From Ascoidea rubescens DSM 1968 (lineage: Eukaryota > Ascomycota > Saccharomycetes > Ascoideales > Ascoideaceae), in contig NW_017962913.1 of NCBI RefSeq assembly GCF_001661345.1, positions 377,428 through 441,427 on the forward strand: a stretch of 64,000 nt of DNA, in the 5' to 3' direction. Under the pieces are notes generated by a model. It was not told where the DNA came from. It did not search any database and saw nothing but the letters and a program-made list of their open reading frames with translations. The position numbers and the translations under genes are program-made. Below, piece after piece: positions 22,901-30,527 of this stretch (within the stretch, counting starts at the first letter, position 1; each line of letters begins with the position of its first letter).

Positions 22901-23099
22901 AATTATAGCAAATGAGGTTAACAATTTGAATGGTAATGATAATTTAATCAACAATAGCAATGACAGTAATGGAAATACTACTAGCATTAACAATAATATT
23001 CGTTATAATGAGGGGCCTACTAGTTTTCTTGGGGATATAAATGAACTGGATATCGGTGTTTTTTTGGATGATGAATCTGCTTCATCATATACGAGATAA
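19956..23099 (+). CDS. GEF1: CLC-type chloride channel/antiporter Gef1
   Basis: The frame is 1047 codons. After ~70 cytosolic residues, about ten membrane helices follow. The anion-pathway signatures are present: GSGLWIGKEGPLVH (residues ~205-218) carries the gating glutamate, and GSYIPGGILMPSLAIGA lies at ~452-468. The C-terminus carries two CBS domains, the first at ~640-690 and the second at ~910-960. They are separated by a long Asn/Asp-rich insertion (~790-905) that makes the protein some 270 residues longer than S. cerevisiae Gef1 (779). Gef1 acts in Golgi, endosome and vacuole membranes, supplying counter-anions for acidification and copper loading of Fet3. Confidence 0.95.
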   Translation: MNQTAHIPFVSYRKRGPSEGSTSKYTFFSKNKHYENYSQIDWPYEYQSQRYIAQSSPGSKSLFNRIEKWLIIFLAGTLIGIITSCIDLSSKWVYDIRTGYCKDGFYLTKSNCCLGFALDECTSWNNWNEYLRLSNSSFLSYLINFSIYIVTSIFLCSTAVILVNKAPFSIKSGLIEIKLILSGLILKKFLSLKVLLIKSIGLILVVGSGLWIGKEGPLVHISCCIIHAILDFFLLLKNNSYTKNEALKRSLLPASIAAGIAVAFNAPIGGVLFTLEQFNSSFLNIDKLMWNCFVCATIATIILQLLYPFKEGNNVLFVVNMEVNWFGFELIPFVILGILGGIYGFIFSKLNNFFAKLRNRFVGNNFNKKIFEIFCLSIFTSIVTYPLIFAKLPLSTLIMRLFTECDNNTLNSTSSIIFHDLCSIKDDDITNFQSKAFILLILTAIQGLILTAYSFGSYIPGGILMPSLAIGACIGRSMGIFMKYIQINHSDWAIFSECALIDNHNYSNISSFTKTLDSITSFFGSIVGATNDTDQSPKTILVSQCIITGAYAVIGAAAFLTGVTKLTVSIVVIVFELTGAITYVLPIMISVLVSRYVNDLLINKSCYDLWIEFNKFDNIHINENAATNNLKSISLISAEDIMIQLKDLCYIYADDYLIHFCSQVLKNNEIITDNENRSSGNSIEERLTLKSLIKLIELTDPFPKRLTNEQKDFISYSYHYSNSYLQSSRNVYYNSYLKNIDGFPILKSKKEPILIGWFSKTELKNELEKIQNDIKTIDYSLLVKLVGERDNNIINNQENSNENDNITATTTITNNNSNKKKDSNDNLNEITIGSIHDSNNEVDVMDLNMNNISLIDEDSGLISSIDYEENEANKMSVKDKDKDSNCIGTFENIGDIENIDNTENVENSVKYPLYHLVESINSIIVLSSKVSLLVIIEFFKKMNLNNILLIDNMGRINGIVKKNTIVKYIELDSKLNGVIDKRIIANEVNNLNGNDNLINNSNDSNGNTTSINNNIRYNEGPTSFLGDINELDIGVFLDDESASSYTR

Positions 23100-23281
23100 A
23101 TTAATTCAAGCTGTAAGTAATGTATAATTGAATGTGATGAAAAGACCAAAATTAGAGAAAATATTTATAAAAACTGACTAATACACGTAAACGTTTAATG
23201 GGTAAAAAAATAAAATAAGCTAGCATGAGAAAGAGAATACCAAAATTGAGAGAGTAGTTGAGAGTAACTGAAAACAAAAAG

Positions 23282-23686
23282 TTATAATTCTTGAGAAGCC
23301 TTTGGTTTTGAGGTCTTTTTTGGTAATAAAGTATGGTGAATATTTGGCAAGACACCACCTTCAGCAATAGTGACATTGCCCAACAATTTGTTCAATTCTT
23401 CATCATTTCTGATGGCTAATTGTAAGTGTCTTGGGATGATTCTTGTTTTCTTGTTGTCTCTAGCAGCATTGCCGGCCAATTCCAAGATTTCAGCAGCCAA
23501 ATACTCCAAGACAGCAGTCAAGTAGACTGGGGCACCACTACCAACTCTCTGAGCATAGTTGCCCTTTCTGAGTAATCTGTGGACTCTTCCAACTGGAAAG
23601 GTCAATCCAGCTTTGGCAGATCTTGTGGTGGACGTCTTTTGTGCAGCACCGGCCTTTCCTCCTGCTTTTCCCTTTCCTCCAGACAT
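23282..23686 (-). CDS. HTA1: Histone H2A
   Basis: The start is the ATG at 23686 ([13 protein letters not shown]), although the frame stays open upstream to 23905. The product is 134 residues. The histone fold ([48 protein letters not shown]) is complete. The C-terminus ends KPKASQEL, so the SQE phosphorylation motif of the yeast DNA-damage mark is kept. It is divergent from H2B with a shared 318-bp promoter, the usual HTA-HTB arrangement. Whether a second H2A locus exists is not visible here. Confidence 0.97.
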   Translation of the reverse strand: MSGGKGKAGGKAGAAQKTSTTRSAKAGLTFPVGRVHRLLRKGNYAQRVGSGAPVYLTAVLEYLAAEILELAGNAARDNKKTRIIPRHLQLAIRNDEELNKLLGNVTIAEGGVLPNIHHTLLPKKTSKPKASQEL

Positions 23687-24004
23687 TGTTAATGATGATG
23701 TGGTGTTGTGTGTAGAATGTGGTGTTGTTGGTGTTGCTGTCGCTGGAGAGCCTGAGGAAGCTGCTGCTGGGAAGAGCCTCTTTAAATACCCCCGAAAAGC
23801 CCAAACACAAACAACGCGAAACAGGTCCCGTGCTGAGATGTCCCATGGCTCCCGTATTTTCCAGCACGCTCTTCTTCCCAAAACGGCCGACGCGTGTTCT
23901 AACACCTATATAAACACAAACCCTCCCACCTCCACTCCCTATGCTTCCTCTGCTTCTTCTGGTCCATCTGCTTCCGTTCTCTCTTTATTTCTCACATCTT
24001 CCAA
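23687..24004. promoter_or_regulatory. Shared divergent H2A-H2B promoter with two TATA-like boxes
   Basis: This GC-rich 318-bp spacer has TATATAAA at 23907-23914, about 90 bp before the H2B ATG. TATTTAAA on the minus strand at 23781-23788 is about 95 bp before the H2A ATG. I could not assign Spt10 upstream elements with confidence. Confidence 0.6.
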
Positions 24005-24403
24005 ATGGCTCCCAAATCTGCTGAAAAGAAACCTGCCTCCAAGGCCCCCGCCAAAACCGCCTCCAAGAAGACCGCATCTTCCTCTGCTGCTCCAGCTACA
24101 GAAACCAAAAAGAGAAGCAAATCCAGAAAGGAGTCCTATGCTTCCTATATCTACAAGGTCTTGAAACAAACACATCCAGACACTGGTATGTCCAAAAAGG
24201 CCATGTCCATTATGAACTCCTTTGTCAACGATATCTTTGAGAGAATTGCTTCAGAGGCTTCAAAACTAGCTGCTTACAACAAAAAATCTACTATTTCTGC
24301 TAGAGAAATCCAAACCGCAGTCAGATTGATCTTACCAGGTGAATTAGCCAAACATGCTGTCTCTGAAGGTACTAGAGCTGTTACTAAATATTCTTCAACT
24401 TGA
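24005..24403 (+). CDS. HTB1: Histone H2B
   Basis: The product is 132 residues. The basic tail ([15 protein letters not shown]) leads into the histone fold ([65 protein letters not shown]). It ends with [14 protein letters not shown], which holds the ubiquitylated lysine (TKY context). The GC-rich first codons and the sparing use of rare codons suit high expression. Confidence 0.97.
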   Translation: MAPKSAEKKPASKAPAKTASKKTASSSAAPATETKKRSKSRKESYASYIYKVLKQTHPDTGMSKKAMSIMNSFVNDIFERIASEASKLAAYNKKSTISAREIQTAVRLILPGELAKHAVSEGTRAVTKYSST

Positions 24404-24838
24404 TTTCATTTATTATGATTTTAATTTCAATATAGTCATACAGTTTTTCAGGTCATATATCAGACTGATTCAGTTTTGTCATTCATTAAGTTTTCATAAA
24501 TTATTAATTATTTTATATTTTGAATTTTAATTTTTCTAATATTTTTTGTGTGTTTCTTTAATTTTTTATTTCTTCGTTTTTTGTATAATGGGTTGATGGT
24601 AATTATTTTAAATTAATTATAATTATTGTGAAGTTTATTTATTTATTTATTAGATTAATATATGTAGTCTGTTTTAGTTTTTTGGAATTGACATTAACTT
24701 TCTAATTGAATTCATGCTGACAAATTAATATCAATATTAAAATTAAAATGAAAATGAAAATAAAGATTGCAATTAACAATTGTATATTAACTTAGATATG
24801 TAAAATTAAAAAATTCAAGGCATACGTTTTAGTATATA
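24404..24838. other. Convergent 3' region between H2B and MOB1
   Basis: These 435 bp are AT-rich, with no gene or clear repeat seen. Confidence 0.4.
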
Positions 24839-25852
24839 TTAATGATTATCTTGAAGCATAACATTAACTAATTCATGTAATGGACCATAATCCTTTTTGG
24901 ATATTAAATTAAACTCATTTGAAAATAATACAAAATGTTTTAAACTTGTATTCAAATGATTTTGCAATCCCAATTCAGTAATTTCATCAAAATGATGGCA
25001 ATATATATGTGCATAAATTCGAAATAATCTCTTCATAATTGTCTTAATTAATGCTAAAAACTGTTGAGGAAATTCTTTATTAACAAAAATATTGCTATTA
25101 GAATTAGTTAAATCAATTGAATTATTACGGTTTTTATTATAGTTATTACTGCTATTATTGCTATTATTACTTGAAACATTTATAATATTGCTAGGAAAGA
25201 TATCATCATCATCAAAAAAGGACTGGATCCAATTCATTAGGTTTTCAATGTAATTTGGTGCAGGCAATGGAATAGGCTTTTTTAAGTTCAAATCTTGCCA
25301 TAAATATTCATATTCATTCGTTGCTATCATTCTGGGACATGTTCTGGGTGAACAAAACTCGGTTATTGTGCTGTATAACATATTAATTTGATTATAAAAA
25401 TCAACCACATGAACTGCTAACCACTCGTTAAGATCCTCGTCTTTGGGTAACTTAACTGCTTGAGCCAATACTGATCCTGATCCGAGTGTGGCTTCAGCAA
25501 AATTTCTGATATCTTTATGAGATGTAATGGCTGAACCATTTGTATTGTTGGGAATATTGCTATTTAATGCTTGTGAGCTGGTAGCATTCTTATTCACCTG
25601 CTTAGTTGTAGCATAGGCATTATTGTTATTAGCAGGATTATTTCCAGTGTTATTGGCAGTATTACTGCCACTGTTATAATTAGATTGCTGTTGGTTCTGA
25701 TTAATTCTTTTGAACCCTCTAACAGTTCTCATACCACTTCCGTTGCCATTAGAACGACTGTAAAACAAACAAAATGTTAGTAGATGCCCTCATTTCGAAA
25801 CACCCAAATGCACCAAGCCAAATACATACAAGTTCTGGAATAAGGAAGCCAT
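24839..25852 (-). CDS. MOB1: Mob1 kinase activator (spliced: 24839-25757, 25830-25852)
   Basis: Exon 1 encodes MASLFQN plus part of a Phe codon. The 72-bp intron 25758-25829 has donor GTATGT, a CTACTAAC branch and acceptor ACAG. Exon 2 gives RSNGNGSGMRTVRGFK, matching the way S. cerevisiae Mob1 begins. The spliced product is 313 residues. The Mob fold is clear: EWLAVHVVDFYNQINMLY, EFCSPRTCPRMIA, RLFRIYAHIYCHHFDEI and LKHFVLFSNEFNLI, so the zinc ligands (two Cys, two His) are present. An Asn/Ser-rich insertion of ~35 residues splits the loop after DDDIFPS, where other Mob1 proteins have a short link. Mob1 activates Dbf2 kinase in the mitotic exit network. It is divergent from the gene at 26266. 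Confidence 0.95.
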
Positions 25853-26265
25853 GGTGAAGAGACGATAAAGAAGAAACAACTGCTTCTGGTGAAGTTGATC
25901 AAGTTGTTTACATTTCCACAGCAAAAAACAAACACAAATCAGAAAAGTACAAAAAGAGAATGAACCCACACTAATGGTCTCATATTCCAAATTGGTTGTC
26001 TCCCATTTTCAGAGGGATCTTTTGCTAACAGGTCACGTTTGGACTCAAACACGTCTTTTCAAATATTCAAAAAATAATAAAAAAACATGGAGGATATCAT
26101 TGAACGTTAAAGATAATAAATAACATGAAAATATTCAATTATTGGGTATTTATTCTATTTATTATTTGAATATAAATATCTTCGTGCCTTTTTTTCTTTT
26201 CTTCAGTTTTGTTTTCTTCTTTCCTTTTATTTCTTTTCTTTTTGTTGTTTTTTTTTTACTGAATC
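25853..26265. promoter_or_regulatory. Divergent spacer MOB1 / Asn-rich gene
   Basis: This 413-bp spacer is AT-rich and lacks the GC block seen at most other promoters here. A TATAAATA-type stretch lies at ~26171-26178, about 90 bp before the ATG at 26266. A pyrimidine-rich leader follows. Confidence 0.35.
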
Positions 26266-27993
26266 ATGGACTCTTATAATCGCTTTCCTTTATCTTCTTT
26301 GGCTCCCAATATTCCTAGATCAACTCTCACAATGAACAAGAAAAATGGTAGATTTGATAAAATTAATAATTACAATAATGTGATAATAAACGATGTTCAC
26401 AACCACAATGATGATGTTAATGCTAATGACGTGGACTATGGTAATAACACGAATAATAATTTTCAAAATCAGTCACTAGTGCCTTTCGATTATGTTAAAT
26501 TTATTAAAAAAGTAGATATAATTCAATATGAAAATCTTCAAAACTATAAAATACTGAAAAGAAATTATAGCTATAATTATAATAATAATAACAATAACAA
26601 CAACTATCGTTACAATATTTGTAATAGCAATTATTCGCTGAAATCTCATAATCATATCTTGAATGCAACAAAGTTGAAGAAAAATCTACAATTAGCTATT
26701 ATAAAGTTATCTCAATCCCAATCACAGTCACAATCACGAACACAATTACAGTCACTGTCACAGTCAGATTCAAATTCAAATTCAAATACACTTTTAAAAT
26801 CAAGTTCAAAATCGAATAATAACTTTTTTAGTCAAATTAACAAAAATTATCTTACTAGTATTAATAGTAATCCAAGTACTATTAGTAATAACAACACAAC
26901 TAGCGATAATAACATAACAAGTGACAATCCTTATAACGATAACTTCGATGATACCCAGCTAATAAAAGACACTAGTAGTAGTAATAATAATCATAGTAAC
27001 AGCGATAGTAATAACAATAATAACAATAATAACAATAATAACAATAATAACAATAATATCAACAACAACAATAAAAATGACAACAATAATAATAATTTGC
27101 CTTCAATAAGCTCAGTGATTTCAATCTCAAATTCGGCTTCAAATTCAAATAGTCAAAATTTAATTGGCGACTCTATCAATATTCAAACACCTCAGTCATT
27201 AATAACCAATAAAATCAATTTAATAAGCAATACTCAGTTTAAGTTGCCATTGCCAAAACTAAACAACATTAAAAACATCTATGCTAATAATGGTAACAAC
27301 AGCATCAATAATATCAGTAATCAACCCAATTTTGCGACCAAAAACAACATCAACAATATTCTTTCAAATAAGTTTATCCCATCAAGAAATAACTCATCAA
27401 TTCAAATAAACTTCAATACTCCTCCACTAACCTCAACTCCATTAAATTTAAATAATAGTTCAATAAATATCACTAACATTACTAACAAATTGAACAATAG
27501 CATGAACACTAGCATGAACACCAGCATGAACACTAGTATGAATACTAGTATGAATAGCAATTCAAGCTTTAATGAAATTAATAGTGCTAGCAAATATTAC
27601 TCCAAGAACTATTTCCCAATTGACTCAACTCCGATTGTAAATAAAACAAAATTTTATAATATCAACAACACGAATAAAAAACATGAAAACAGCAATGCCA
27701 GAAATGTCAAATGTAACAGCAACCTCATCAATATTGTCAATATGAGCACCGATAAACTATCCTCTAGTCCTATAAAACCAGATCATCATAAGGTCAAAGG
27801 TAGGGACAAAAACAAAGAAGATGAGCATCTAACAGCTGCTGAAGACACTGACCAAACAAGCAGCAAAGATGGAAGAAGTTCAGATGCAAACCATAAGGAT
27901 CCAACTAAGGAGAAAGAAGACAATGATACCTCCTCGTCTTCAATTGGGGCTGCAAAGTCTCTTTTACAACTAGCCTTTGTCAGCCAGGGCTAG
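26266..27993 (+). CDS. Asn-rich protein of unknown function
   Basis: The frame is 575 codons from an ATG. The sequence is dominated by Asn and Ser: an Asn run near residue 250, SQSQSQSQSRTQ near 150, and five tandem MNTS units (~405-425) encoded by near-identical 12-bp repeats. The less repetitive parts are the N-terminus (FPLSSLAPNIPRSTLTM), a central KFIKKVDIIQYENLQNYKILKRN block at ~80-103, and TSTPLNLN and YFPIDSTPIV, which look like Ser/Thr-Pro phosphosites. The C-terminal 90 residues are charged. No family is recognised. Composition suggests a disordered, prion-like regulator. Confidence 0.65.
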   Translation: MDSYNRFPLSSLAPNIPRSTLTMNKKNGRFDKINNYNNVIINDVHNHNDDVNANDVDYGNNTNNNFQNQSLVPFDYVKFIKKVDIIQYENLQNYKILKRNYSYNYNNNNNNNNYRYNICNSNYSLKSHNHILNATKLKKNLQLAIIKLSQSQSQSQSRTQLQSLSQSDSNSNSNTLLKSSSKSNNNFFSQINKNYLTSINSNPSTISNNNTTSDNNITSDNPYNDNFDDTQLIKDTSSSNNNHSNSDSNNNNNNNNNNNNNNNNINNNNKNDNNNNNLPSISSVISISNSASNSNSQNLIGDSINIQTPQSLITNKINLISNTQFKLPLPKLNNIKNIYANNGNNSINNISNQPNFATKNNINNILSNKFIPSRNNSSIQINFNTPPLTSTPLNLNNSSINITNITNKLNNSMNTSMNTSMNTSMNTSMNSNSSFNEINSASKYYSKNYFPIDSTPIVNKTKFYNINNTNKKHENSNARNVKCNSNLINIVNMSTDKLSSSPIKPDHHKVKGRDKNKEDEHLTAAEDTDQTSSKDGRSSDANHKDPTKEKEDNDTSSSSIGAAKSLLQLAFVSQG

Positions 27994-28335
27994 CTGCTGC
28001 TGCCAGCAGAGGTGGCTAACGTGGGCTGCCATTTTTTTGTAATCTTTAGTTGTTTTTTTCACTTTCTGGCCTTTTTTTTACTGATTTACTGATTTTTTGT
28101 CACTGATTTTCTTTTACTTTTACTGATTTACACTTGTTTAATGATGCTCTTTTTGCTCTGTTTTGTTTCTCCCCCTTCTGCGTAGTTAAGGCCGGGCAGC
28201 GGTACACTTGTCAGCCCTACCGCGCCGGCCCGGGCAGAAAATGCTCCTCGTTGGGAAACACAAGCTTTTTTATCACCTCTTTATCAACTGTTCAGTCTTG
28301 AGATACACCATCAGAATAAATATAACTCAGTGAAT
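27994..28335 (+). promoter_or_regulatory. LSM4 promoter with a GC-rich imperfect inverted repeat
   Basis: After a T-rich 3' flank with TACTGATTT units comes a short GC block. Here GGCCGGGCAGCGGTA (28190-28204) faces TACCGCGCCGGCC (28218-28230), forming an imperfect hairpin. CCGGGCAG also occurs as a direct repeat at 28192-28199 and 28230-28237. This lies 100-145 bp before the LSM4 ATG and may hold factor sites. Confidence 0.45.
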
Positions 28336-28957
28336 ATGGTATGTGTGGTTGTTCTTCCGGTGATTATTTTGCTGCTGATTTGGAAACACTAACGCATTTT
28401 ATTCTGCACTTTAGCTCCCTTTGTATTTATTGACAGCTGCGAAAACTCAACCAATATCTGTTGAATTGAAGAATGGTGAGACATTGAATGGTCACTTAGT
28501 TAACTGTGATTCATGGATGAATTTGACATTGAAAGATGTTATACAAACTTCGGCAAATGCTGATTTGTTTTTGAAAATTGAACAAATTTATATTAGAGGC
28601 AGCCATATAAAATATCTAAGATTGCCAAATGAAATAATGGACCAGGTGAAAGAGCAAAATATTGCAAATTTAGAAAGAAACAATTCTAATTCTCAATTCA
28701 ACCAACATATGAATATAAATCAAATGAACAATAACAACAATTACTATCAACAAAATATTCCAAACAATAATACCAATCAGCAAAATCCGCAAGGAAATCC
28801 AAATATAAATAAAAATTATAGAAACTATAAGAATTACAACCGAGGTGGATATAATAGTTATAATAAAAGAGGTGGTTATAAAAGTAGAGGAAATAGAAAT
28901 TATCAAAATAATAGCTCGATGAACAACCAAAATGCTAATCAAAATAAGCCACAATAA
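28336..28957 (+). CDS. LSM4: U6 snRNP protein Lsm4 (spliced: 28336-28338, 28415-28957)
   Basis: Exon 1 is the ATG alone, followed at once by donor GTATGT. The 76-bp intron 28339-28414 has branch CACTAAC (28387-28393) and acceptor TTTAG. Exon 2 begins LPLYLLTAAKTQPISVELKN, the canonical Lsm4 start. The product is 181 residues. Sm1 (PISVELKNGETLNGHLVNCDSWMNLTL) and Sm2 (QIYIRGSHIKYLRL) motifs are complete. The C-terminus is rich in Asn with Arg-Gly motifs (RGGYNSYNKRGGYKSRG), like the Asn-rich tail of S. cerevisiae Lsm4 that supports P-body assembly. Lsm4 serves both Lsm2-8 (U6 snRNA) and Lsm1-7 (mRNA decay) rings. Confidence 0.95.
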
Positions 28958-29184
28958 CAATAACACTAAAAATAATCATAAATTCTAAGATCATATCATT
29001 CTACTTACAAATATAATTTCAAATCATTTATATTTTTTTTTTTTAGATATTTGGTGACTTTTTTTTTCTATTAACTATATAACTATAGGATTAATTATAT
29101 ATTGTATAATATTAGAATGAAAACGCGTATGGAATGGAATTTAAAGTTTTTGAATTTTTTCTATTTTGTTTTGTTTTGAGTTAT

Positions 29185-30417
29185 TCAATTTTCAGATATT
29201 TTAGTCTCTGCTAATTTATCTTCAACTTGATTTTGAGCTTGGGCTTGAGCTGGAACTGCAGCTCTAGCACCTCCAGTTGGATAACGACTGCCTTTATTTT
29301 TAACCTTCTTAATCTTCTTAGCTTTTTCTTGTGCTTTTGGTATAGGATAACCCTTTTCATGAGCTTCTTGAAACTCTTTACTGTTTTTGAAATCATTTCG
29401 AACTGGTTCTAATAACTCATTAATAGCATCAGCAACACCGGCTTTTAAATCTGGAGGAGCCAATTTAAGATCTTTGAAATCAGCTTTAATATCATCGAAA
29501 CTACTATAAGTAATTGGTCCACCATACTTTTCTGGCCTATTTATGAAAAATTCAAATTGTTTTTCAGAATCTGAATGCTTCAATTCATAAATTGGAATCA
29601 AAACATATTGAACAAAAGCTAACAATCCATTGTCGTCAACAACACCTGGAGCACAGAATGCGCCATTGATTTTTTTTTTAACTTGTTTAGGATCTTCCAA
29701 GACGTCAATTTTACTACTAGGATCACTTGCAGACATTTTACCACCTTGAGTTAGCCCGGGAACCATGGGATTCATTAAATGTGCTCTCTTTTTATAACCA
29801 ATCGATTGTAGGTTTTCTTCGGCCAAAACAAAAATTTTTCTTTGATCAACACCACCAAATTGAGCATCCACACCCAAATGCTCTTCATCTAATGCTTGCA
29901 TTAATGGATAAATCAACCCACTTAATAATGGATTTGCAACCTGTTTGACAACTTCTGCTCCTGCTCTTTTTGCATCGTTTTGTGAAACCACATTTGATAA
30001 TCTGAATATATCCAAGGTGTAATCAGGAGTTAACTGATAAGATGAGCCAACTACAAACTTCAATTTTTCAATTGGCACATTGATCGATTTCAAAATTGAT
30101 TTAACGATACATTCATAATATTTCGCTCTGTAGCCAACAGTTTCTAATGTAGCCTTCATGTTGTCTAAGAAAGCATGCAAATCGGCTAATAAAACAATAA
30201 CTTCGCAACCAGCTTTCAAAAAATGAGCAAGTTTGGTCATTGGAACAAAATAACCACAATGTGGTCTACCAGTTGGTGCAGTACCCCAGTAGATTTTCAA
30301 TGGTCTTTTTTCGACTTCCAACACATTTTTAATGATTTGAGGATTGAGAATTTCTTGTAAGTTCTTGGTGATTAGCTCATAGGCTTCCTGAGGGTTGACA
30401 TGAGCCTCCAGAGACAT
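29185..30417 (-). CDS. TYS1: Cytosolic tyrosyl-tRNA synthetase
   Basis: The start is the ATG at 30417 (MSLEAHVNPQEAY). The frame upstream encodes only LSLS repeats from a GATAAA microsatellite and lacks an ATG. The product is 410 residues, a class I synthetase charging tRNA-Tyr. The HIGH-equivalent TGRPHCGYF and the KMSKS-equivalent GGKMSASDPSSKID are present. So are the tyrosine-site blocks VLLADLHAFLDNMK, SQNDAKRAGA and QFGGVDQRKIF. The C-terminal ~60 residues are basic then Ala/Gln-rich (KAKKIKKVKNKGSRYPTGG), as in fungal Tys1. It is divergent from YIF1. The possible Gcn4-type half site AGAGTCAT at 30551-30558 lies upstream. Confidence 0.97.
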   Translation of the reverse strand: MSLEAHVNPQEAYELITKNLQEILNPQIIKNVLEVEKRPLKIYWGTAPTGRPHCGYFVPMTKLAHFLKAGCEVIVLLADLHAFLDNMKATLETVGYRAKYYECIVKSILKSINVPIEKLKFVVGSSYQLTPDYTLDIFRLSNVVSQNDAKRAGAEVVKQVANPLLSGLIYPLMQALDEEHLGVDAQFGGVDQRKIFVLAEENLQSIGYKKRAHLMNPMVPGLTQGGKMSASDPSSKIDVLEDPKQVKKKINGAFCAPGVVDDNGLLAFVQYVLIPIYELKHSDSEKQFEFFINRPEKYGGPITYSSFDDIKADFKDLKLAPPDLKAGVADAINELLEPVRNDFKNSKEFQEAHEKGYPIPKAQEKAKKIKKVKNKGSRYPTGGARAAVPAQAQAQNQVEDKLAETKISEN

Positions 30418-30437
30418 TTTGGTTGTTTGAATTGATA

Positions 30438-30481
30438 AAGATGAAGATAAAGATAAAGATGGAGATAAAGATAAAGATAAA
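30438..30481. repeat. GATAAA-type microsatellite in the TYS1 leader
   Basis: Degenerate tandem GATAAA/GATGAA hexamers sit directly upstream of the TYS1 ATG, so they are transcribed in its 5' UTR. Confidence 0.7.
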
Positions 30482-30527
30482 CCTAAAGCCAAATCATTCC
30501 CAGGCTGTTGCTTATAAGTGAAAAATT

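Noticed and set aside
23687-23905. Upstream extension of H2A
   Set aside because: H2A starts at MSGGKGK; the extension crosses the divergent promoter and TATA-like box.
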